31,610 bases of DNA from Candolleomyces eurysporus. Taxonomy: Eukaryota > Basidiomycota > Agaricomycetes > Agaricales > Psathyrellaceae. A program made the position numbers and the translations under genes. Position 1 is the stretch's first letter; each line of letters begins with the position of its first letter. A model generated the notes under the pieces. That model was given only the letters and a program-made list of their open reading frames with translations, was not told where the DNA came from and ran no database searches. Of the stretch, positions 20,115 through 31,610 are shown piece after piece. The stretch lies in contig JANBPK010001296.1 in assembly GCA_027579435.1 (NCBI GenBank), positions 1-31,610 on the forward strand. The letters are read 5' to 3'.

Positions 20115-21506
20115 AAGCATATCCCATCCTTGAACAGATCATGTCCTTTTCATACTGCTTGTCAACCCTATTTTCATGCTCTGCAGGTGTTACCAGGNAT
20201 TTTAAGGCTTTTACATCTAACCCACTGTATTCACATCTTCTATATCTGCTTTTTTTTTTCCTTTCCACTTATTCCATGTTTTGTACCTGACTCCTTTGCT
20301 CCCCATCCTGATGTACAGAATATTGTAGAATACCATACTGGTCAAACAACTTCCCAGAGTCAATGGGCCAATGCTTTGCATGGCAGCTCACCAAGGTATT
20401 TTAATTAAGGTGGGCTTAATGGAATTCCACTAAGCACTTCATGAAGTGTTTGACTCTATGCACAGGATGGAACAACAACAGATGCAAGAAAGACATACTG
20501 AATCAAGTGACAGAGCTTAAAACTCACCATCACTGCAGAAGCTTGGCAGCAAGTGCTCCAAGTAACAATGTATCCAAGTCAAAATGCTTGGCAACATTGG
20601 TAGTTAGTCAATGCACTGTCCAACATAGATTTTGGTAGGCAGAATGGTGGCAAGTTGGTGTCTTGTGTTTATGTTGAGTTTGTTGACATGGCTTAAGACT
20701 GGTGAATCCAACATATGCAACCTCTTGTCTTTGTGCTGGAGGCTTGCAGAGTTTTGAAGGAGATGTTTGAGACAACATCTTGTTCCTTGCATTAAATGAG
20801 AGTTCTCGAGGTCTTGATTTGTAGCACTCCTGAAGCACACAAGAGAATCCATGGTAAATCAAGGATCATCAAAAGGCAGGATATTTTGGTGAGAGATATC
20901 CAAAGATGTTGAGGTAAGGAAGGAAGGTGGAAAGGANAGAAAAAGAGAAAGAGAGNAAAAGNAGGAANGGNTGGNTNNTACAAGAACCTNATTTGCTAGN
21001 NTGCAGTGTGAAGCACTGAGNATGAGCAAAAACATTGAANAAGTGCACCACTTTATAAAGGGAATTCAANGCAGGGGATATAGAAGATAGATGNAAAAGA
21101 CTGCTGGTGAGGCAAGATATGGGGAGGAGGGAAAGGGAATGAAAAGGACACAATGTGGATGCATATAGTGTATAGCAGCCAATTAATAGATCCAAAGCAG
21201 GTGCTGTTAATGGCCAACATTGCTCACAGATTTAGCAAACCTTGATTGATCTTAGGCAAAGGAGTTTTGTAGGCCATGAGAGAAAGCCTATTTCATTGTT
21301 CTAGTCCAGCTAGCAGTCATTGAGACGCAATTCTCAATCTCAAAGTTTTGATGCCAACATCATGTACTAGCAACTTAGCGTGCACCATGATGAATTGAAT
21401 GGAAGCCTAAGGGGCAGGATGCAGGGCAGGACTTACAAATCATACAAAACCTTTGAGCATCGGCAACAAACCGCATCCACGTTAACATGTAGTGTGACAT
21501 AGATGT
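20115..21506. other. CpG-depleted, N-rich repeat-like DNA
   Basis: No gene is supported. Between 19250 and about 21330 only some six CpG dinucleotides are visible. 20930-21090 has many Ns in a purine-rich stretch (AGAAAAAGAGAAAGAGAG), as expected for a region hard to sequence. The composition suggests old, methylated repeat DNA, but no transposon domain could be read on either strand. Homology to the left duplicated copy begins only at 21507. Confidence 0.45.
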
Positions 21507-21605
21507 AAAGAATCCAGGATTTGGCAACTCGCAGAAGCACATAGATAGACAGCTCAAACATCTACCAAAAGCATGGTCAGACTTGAAAAGTAAGCCATAT
21601 TCTGC

Positions 21606-23437
21606 TCAACGGAAGACACCAAAAACATTACTATGATACTGCAAGTCCTGTACGGTCGTCACATCTTTCTTCTTCCGCGGTGGGCGTGGGGTAAACGGAG
21701 CGGGAACTGGACTTCCTTCCCCGTTGGAAGTAACAATTGTGACCTGGAATAAACCGAGTTCTTGGGGAGAAGGATTTTGTGGGGTAGCATGAGATGCTGA
21801 GGAAGAGTGGCGTTTGTGAATTGTGGGTCCTCTCTCGCCGCCGTCGCACGGGAGAACAGATATGTTTAGGTCTTGAGACTCGTCAACGGAGGATGATACG
21901 GCATGCTGCGATGATAATGGTGATTAGACAATCAATTCTCGAAACCCGGTGAGGTCGAGAATAATAATAGACTTACGGAGATTACGAGGAAGGGCGTTTC
22001 GGTTGAAGGAAGTATAGCAGAGTCGAGATGTATCTCGCCTTCGAGGCATGAGCGCGTCCCAGGCTCCAAGTCTCCGCCAGCGTGTCTGTCACCGAGACTC
22101 CCCGGAGTCCACCATACAGCGACTCCGATCTCGTTGTGGTGGCTAGTGTGGTCTTCGACTTTACCCACACCAGATTTGGCTAGATCAGCCCTCTTGTACG
22201 AAGCGGCTTGAAGTGGGTCTCGCACGTAGAGCACACGCTGTGTCAGTTTCAAAGACACACACTGTTGGGACGTGAAGGCGTGCAAGAGGACGCCAATTTC
22301 GTCAATTTCGGATTGGTCGGGCGCCTCGCAAATGAGGTAGCAAGGAATAACAGTTCCTCGGGTGTAGACGGTCTGCAGGCGAACATTATTACGATGAGGG
22401 TTTGCACAGGGGAGAGGCACATACTGGATTGGCAACGTAAACCTTGAACGGAACGAATTAGTAAAAGGAACACCTGCTTAGTGAGGGTGCTTACGGTGCA
22501 CACGATGTCGGCGGCTAGGGATGGCCGTTCCTTGACGTTAATGTTGAGCTTGAGTGGGGAAAGCGCGTGCCATCCAGACGGGTCATCGTCTGGCCCAACC
22601 AAATAAGTCCCAGCGCGGTAGGCACTAGCACGCAGAGGTGGGAGCGGTGGAGCCTTGATGACTGGCACATACAGCACATTGGCGGTGATTCTGTACGTAT
22701 TACATTAGCCAACGCAACAAGATGGAAATTGGACGACCGTACCTGTCCTTTGTGCGCAATAACCCAGAGACAATCTTGACCACAACTTCGTACATGACAT
22801 TGCCGTTAATCCCTCTTTCGAGAACTGTTTGAGGCGTGGTGTATTTTGAATTGGGATTACCGCGATTTGCAGCCTCGAATTCCGTTGGAAAGGGAAAAGA
22901 AAATGGCCATTCATGGCGTCCTTGAAGCTTTCGAGGAGATGAGGAACCCTGGCTTACCCCGCCACTCCGGATCGTATGAGAGCTCTCCAAAAACACCTGA
23001 GTGCCTTCAGTCAGAGCGTTTGTCATCATCTTTCCCCGGAGCTATGTCGACTCTGAGTATCAATATGAAACACCCTACGAAAGAGAACGAGGACATACCA
23101 ACACGACGACGGAGTGGATTGTTTGTGGCCGCTTCAAATCCAATATGATCGAGCCCTCGACGTTATCCCCACCGGTGTACCGAGGCCGCTTCACGGCGTT
23201 GGGAACCACACTGGACAGTTGCAGAGTGGCCCATGTATGACGTTTGGAAGTTGTTCCGCCAGATTCGAGTGTAAACTCGAAGATCTGCCTGGTGTCCGTG
23301 CCTGCGTAGAGCGAAGAGATATCGAGATCTTCTGGAGTGGGATAGACGGGAAGGTCTGCTACCGATAGTGCTGAATATCGAGGAGGGCCATTCCTCCCTT
23401 GTTCGTTGGTATACGGCGAGCCTCCAGCGGATGTCAT
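21606..23437 (-). CDS. Arrestin-like (alpha-arrestin/ART-type) protein
   Basis: Exons on minus are 23099-23437, 22743-23041, 22495-22690, 22425-22442, 21977-22372 and 21606-21905. All junctions are in phase, giving 515 aa. The N-terminus MTSAGGSPYTNEQ is followed by PPRY at residues 18-21, a PPxY motif of the kind that recruits Rsp5-family ubiquitin ligases. The arrestin fold is suggested by beta-rich segments: RQIFEFTLESGG, HTWATLQL, GDNVEGSIILDLKRP, WPFSFPFP, YEVVVKIVSGLLR and RGTVIPCYLICEAP. Alpha-arrestins act as adaptors that select plasma-membrane transporters for ubiquitination and endocytosis. The C-terminus is Ser-rich and basic (RPPRKKKD). Exon 4 is an 18-nt micro-exon (VYVANP). It is transcribed away from SMC5 across a shared 553-bp spacer. 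It has a pseudogene sister at 3912-4510/11254-12346, which shows where exon boundaries are conserved. Intact by reading. Confidence 0.9.
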
Positions 23438-23990
23438 GGTGGTTGGTGGTGGTTTAGGGAATNCCCGACGACGCTCCAGGCAGCGACTATATGTTTCTCA
23501 AATCGGTGGGCGCCGAGAAGCACGGCAAAGATGACGCATTGGGTTCAGAACAATTGGACGGCATGGGCCACTGCATTCCTTTGCTGAAATGGGTTTGAAG
23601 AACAATAAACATAACGATCGGTCAACAAATCATTCGCTTTCAAGAAGCGTCTGTGTTTCAGGAGGTGAGCTCGTCGTTTGAATTGTCGAATTAAGAGCTC
23701 ACTTTATTCTCTCCCGCTCTGACTAAAAGACAAACAATAGGGTCTGGACGACAAGAGGTCATGAGGACAACGAAACGAGCATGCTCGCCGAAAATGCCGA
23801 TTTCAGGTGGTCCACATGGCCGTGGGAATCACCTGCCCGCGTCGCGCTTTGACTCGCCAATTAGAGCAATCCATACCACAGAACCACCGTGACCGCGTCC
23901 CATCCATCTCGAAAGACGCGATTTTGCATCCATTTCTCCTCTATCACGTCCCAGGCGCCAAGTATCGCATAAAAGAGGACGGCAAGAGTC
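23438..23990. promoter_or_regulatory. Divergent promoter between arrestin and SMC5
   Basis: The 553-bp spacer separates the two start codons. On plus, a CCAAT box lies at 23857-23861 and an ACGCG core, similar to cell-cycle MCB sites, at 23916-23920, both upstream of the SMC5 ATG. The same spacer survives in the left copy (12347-12892) with CCAAT and ACGCG retained. One N lies at 23463. Function of these sites is inferred from sequence only. Confidence 0.55.
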
Positions 23991-28990
<5,000 letters not shown>

Positions 28991-29461
28991 ATTCCGGAGC
29001 TTGATTGACGTTGTCGAGGTGACTTGCCGTCTCCCTCGTGTCCTGGGCTGCCGTCACCGGCCACTGTCGATCTCTACCACCCCTCTCCTCGACTGTCACC
29101 CCGACTGTCACCTCGTTAACGTACATGTACGATGAGGACGGACTTTGACATTCTGCCGTCGGCTCCCATTCTACCCCTTTTTTTCTTGCTCCTTTGCCTT
29201 CCTTGTTCCGTTAGCACCGTGCAATTTTTTTCCTCGGCGTGCGTTCCTCGGCGTGCTTTCCTTCACATCTCAAGCTTACCCTTCGCATAATCACCGTACA
29301 TCCTCTGTTTGCTACGCCTCCTTTAGGCCGTAATTATTCTTATTCCATGCTTGCTCATTGTAGATTGACGTCGGTTGACGCTAGTCATATGCTTATCCTT
29401 CCCGTTAATGTTCCATATCGAACGCGTACAGCCAAACAAATCCAATTCAATTCATTCATCA
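28991..29461. other. Convergent 3' flanks of SMC5 and RRP43
   Basis: The 471-bp spacer lies between two stop codons facing each other. It holds no ORF of note. GACTGTCACC is repeated near 29091-29111, and T-rich runs occur around 29177 and 29225. Confidence 0.5.
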
Positions 29462-30886
29462 TTATCTGTATATTGTATTGGACAGCAAAGTCAGCTGTTT
29501 TTTGGCTTGTGATATACAACTGGAAAGAGCATCGGATGTGGCACTTCCAAGGCCGAGCTGAGATACGGAGATAAGGTCCCCTTTTTGGTGGTCGATGACG
29601 ATAGAGAGGGTCGTGTCGAGGAGGGGTTCTTCGAACGCCGTTGGGTCGGAGAGAATCTTACTTCTGTTTTGCGAGTGTCGAGGTTTGATCAGCATGAGCC
29701 AGAAGAGGCGAAATGCATGAAGAAGAGCAAGCGAGCAAGAGATTCTGGAGAGAAGGGGGAGAGGAAGAAGAGAACGAGGAACACGTACGAATCGAAGATC
29801 CCAAACGACATGGATAACGGAAGCCGTTTGAGCTCTAGTGGTGCAAGCGTTTTCCTGGAGCATATCGTCCGACCTGAAAGTTCGTCGTATGTGGCTTTAG
29901 GAAGGCGTGCTAGTAGAGGTAATCGGGGTTGGTGAGCATTTCCGAAATGATACGCTTGCTGGGAAAAAAAAGAAAGAATCGAACGTACTGTTTTTGAGAG
30001 CAGACACCATTGCAATGAGCGTGGCGTCAAATGCGTTCCCGTCATAGTTTATGCACGTCGCGTCGACGTAGAGGACCCAGACTGATTTGTTCGGGCGGAT
30101 GCAGAGGGATTCGAGAGGGAGAATACCAGATCTAGATATGCAGAGAGTGGACCCAGTGTGAGTCGTAAGTTCATATGCAGTTCAGGAGGTAAAGCAGGGG
30201 ACGAGAGGGAAGGAATGAGGGTGAAAAGAGGATGAAGACGGAAATTGAAAGCAGGAAGAGAAGATGAATGAGCAGACGAACGTGATAAGAGCTTCGTTCA
30301 ATCGGTCCGAGAGAACTTGAGCATCCTCGGTCGGTGGTCCGGGTTTGAACTTTGGAGAACACATTGCTGGGAGATCGAGATTGGGTACTGCGTAAACGTA
30401 AACAGGTCAGCCGGCGAAGTACATACAAGAACAGGAAGAGGAATAGGGCGGGAGAATGGTAGAGGAAGTACTTTCGAGGTTAAAGATTCTTATTCGACTC
30501 GCCCGCCTTAGGGAGTACTGGAGGTGGAATACTCGCCTAAAAATCCTTTGGTACCCGCATCAAGCTCAGGTTCAGCAATTTCGGCCTTGACTCCACATAC
30601 AACGGTTGTGTTTCCGACTCTAACGAGCGCTGAGCCGTCAGCTGTCGATATTGAGCCTTCATAAAGAGTAGTAGTATCAGCATTTTCATCTCAGCATCTG
30701 GATGACCGGGGCAGACGCACCTACGTTCACCGAAACGTCTCTCCAACCATCTAGAGCGCGTCCATCAGGCCGATACCCTTCTGCTAGGAAACGTTCTAGG
30801 TATGCGCGAGGGTGCAGCCGTTGAAAGATGGAGGCTTGAAGAGCCTCTTTTTCTTCCGGAGATGATCCTGGCGCTGAGGTAGCCAT
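29462..30886 (-). CDS. RRP43: Exosome complex component RRP43 (EXOSC8-type RNase PH-like subunit)
   Basis: Subunit of the six-membered RNase PH-like ring of the RNA exosome (nuclear and cytoplasmic 3'-5' RNA decay and rRNA processing). Ring subunits of this type are structural in eukaryotes. Exons on minus are 30721-30886, 30537-30656, 30282-30387, 29989-30131, 29789-29909 and 29462-29663, totalling 285 aa, close to human EXOSC8 (276 aa). Family blocks are [93 protein letters not shown] and [11 protein letters not shown]. Two points on introns: the one at 30388-30536 has a GC donor (GCGAGT) with AG acceptor, and 30132-30281 uses GTTCGT. The first ATG is at 30886; an upstream in-frame TTG was not chosen. 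Confidence 0.92.
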
Positions 30887-31206
30887 GACCAGCAACAGAG
30901 TGGGTTTCGTGCGCGTTTTCTCAAGCCCAGGTCAGATTTGCAGTGTGGTATAGAGCTGAGTGAAGGCTCTTCGGTATGGGCCTGTAGTGGTGGAGAACAA
31001 GGAGTGTTGAGCGATAAATGGGGTATTGGAATATTGATCATTGGCCAATCGAATCTTATCAGCGCGTCTCTTTCCAAAGTGCCTCTCAAGGCCTAGGCTT
31101 ATCAGGTGTTAGAATAGTCATACACTTTGTTTATAATTCCCCCTTTCGTCCCCAAAATAATGTAAACAAAAAGATATCCAAGCAGTCCGACTCGGGAAGC
31201 TAGCGA
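30887..31206. promoter_or_regulatory. Spacer holding RRP43 promoter and HOM2 3' end
   Basis: 320 bp between the RRP43 start and the HOM2 stop, both genes on minus. It contains no coding frame of note. An AT-rich part (31110-31180) is nearest HOM2 and is probably its 3' UTR. Confidence 0.45.
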
Positions 31207-31610
31207 CTACGCGGCGACGACACCCTTGAGGACGGCAAGCTCAGCATTAATGATGCTGCTCGTAGCCGCCCCAATGGACACGTTATTCGAGAGCACAACA
31301 AACTTGATATCCAGCACCGGGCACTGCCTCACACGACCAACAGAAACACCTGCCCCATCCTGGTAGTACCTGTCCAGTCTCGGTTGTGGACGGTCAGGCT
31401 CCTCGTGTACGGTTATGGTGTGTCTCGGAGCCGACGGGCACCCCAAAGCTTTAGCATCGGGAGTAAACGCGGCAAGGGCCTCCCGAACCTGTTGAGGGCT
31501 CGGCGGGGGCCGTCTCGCGAATCGCACCGAAACACACTCGGTGTGTCCGTCGATAACGGGNAACGCGATTGCACGCTGCAGAGACGCGGAGAGGGTGGTT
31601 GGCGTGCATG
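31207..31610 (-). CDS. HOM2: Aspartate-semialdehyde dehydrogenase, C-terminal part (cut by window edge)
   Basis: Converts aspartyl-4-phosphate to aspartate-4-semialdehyde (NADPH), the shared step toward threonine, methionine and isoleucine. Only the C-terminal end, about 134 residues, is in the window. Visible blocks are SAACNRV, PVIDGHTECVSVRFARRPPP, LGCPSAP, EEPDRPQPRLDR, GAGVSVGRVR, FVVLSNNVSIGAA and SSIINAELAVLKG, ending VVAA. The Arg of CNRV and the His of DGHTEC, seven residues apart, correspond to the substrate-binding Arg and catalytic His of the family. The catalytic Cys lies upstream, outside the window. The N at 31561 falls between CNRV and PVID and breaks the frame by one, so it looks like a spurious extra base. 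Confidence 0.93.
   Translation of the reverse strand, partial: CTPTTLSASLQRAIAXPVIDGHTECVSVRFARRPPPSPQQVREALAAFTPDAKALGCPSAPRHTITVHEEPDRPQPRLDRYYQDGAGVSVGRVRQCPVLDIKFVVLSNNVSIGAATSSIINAELAVLKGVVAA

Overview
This is nuclear DNA of a filamentous basidiomycete, most likely an agaricomycete. Genes are split by many introns of about 50-70 nt. They include an alpha-arrestin, SMC5, RRP43, aspartate-semialdehyde dehydrogenase and a NACHT-WD40 NLR, and the transposon relics (Plavaka, integrase-core) are typical of mushrooms. No species is claimed. Scattered N bases and at least two N-associated frame breaks show the sequence is draft quality.

Layout. 299-837(-): the amino-terminal stub of a Plavaka-type transposase. 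962-3310(+): a seven-exon gene of a fungus-specific hypothetical family, with one in-frame TGA. 3620-3775: a cluster of CTTG/CAAG hairpins. 3820-13723: a decayed copy of a divergent arrestin/SMC5 gene pair. It is split by a 6743-bp terminal-inverted-repeat transposon (4511-11253), which carries an integrase-core gene, an alpha-kinase gene, a secreted-protein relic and a small nested AT-rich element. 13724-16548: mostly unassigned, with a low-confidence small gene and a pyrimidine tract. 16549-20114(+): a NACHT-WD40 STAND/NLR gene whose 3' end is strongly CpG-depleted and holds only two WD40 repeats. 20115-21506: CpG-poor, N-rich repeat-like DNA. 21507-25670: the intact copy of the duplicated block, with the arrestin on minus (21606-23437) and SMC5 on plus (23991-28990) sharing a 553-bp divergent promoter. 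29462-30886(-): RRP43. 31207-31610(-): the 3' end of HOM2, cut by the window edge.

How it fits together. The right third is ordinary housekeeping DNA: genome maintenance (SMC5), RNA processing (RRP43), amino-acid synthesis (HOM2) and membrane-protein sorting (arrestin). The left two thirds is accessory DNA. The arrestin/SMC5 pair was duplicated in direct orientation, and an NLR now lies between the copies. The left copy then decayed through three internal deletions and the transposon insertion. The intact right copy preserves the empty insertion site, so the element's ends and 6-bp target duplication can be read directly. Three in-frame stops in the left part are all TGA where CGA is plausible, and repeat-like DNA is CpG-poor. 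Both fit methylation-driven C-to-T decay.
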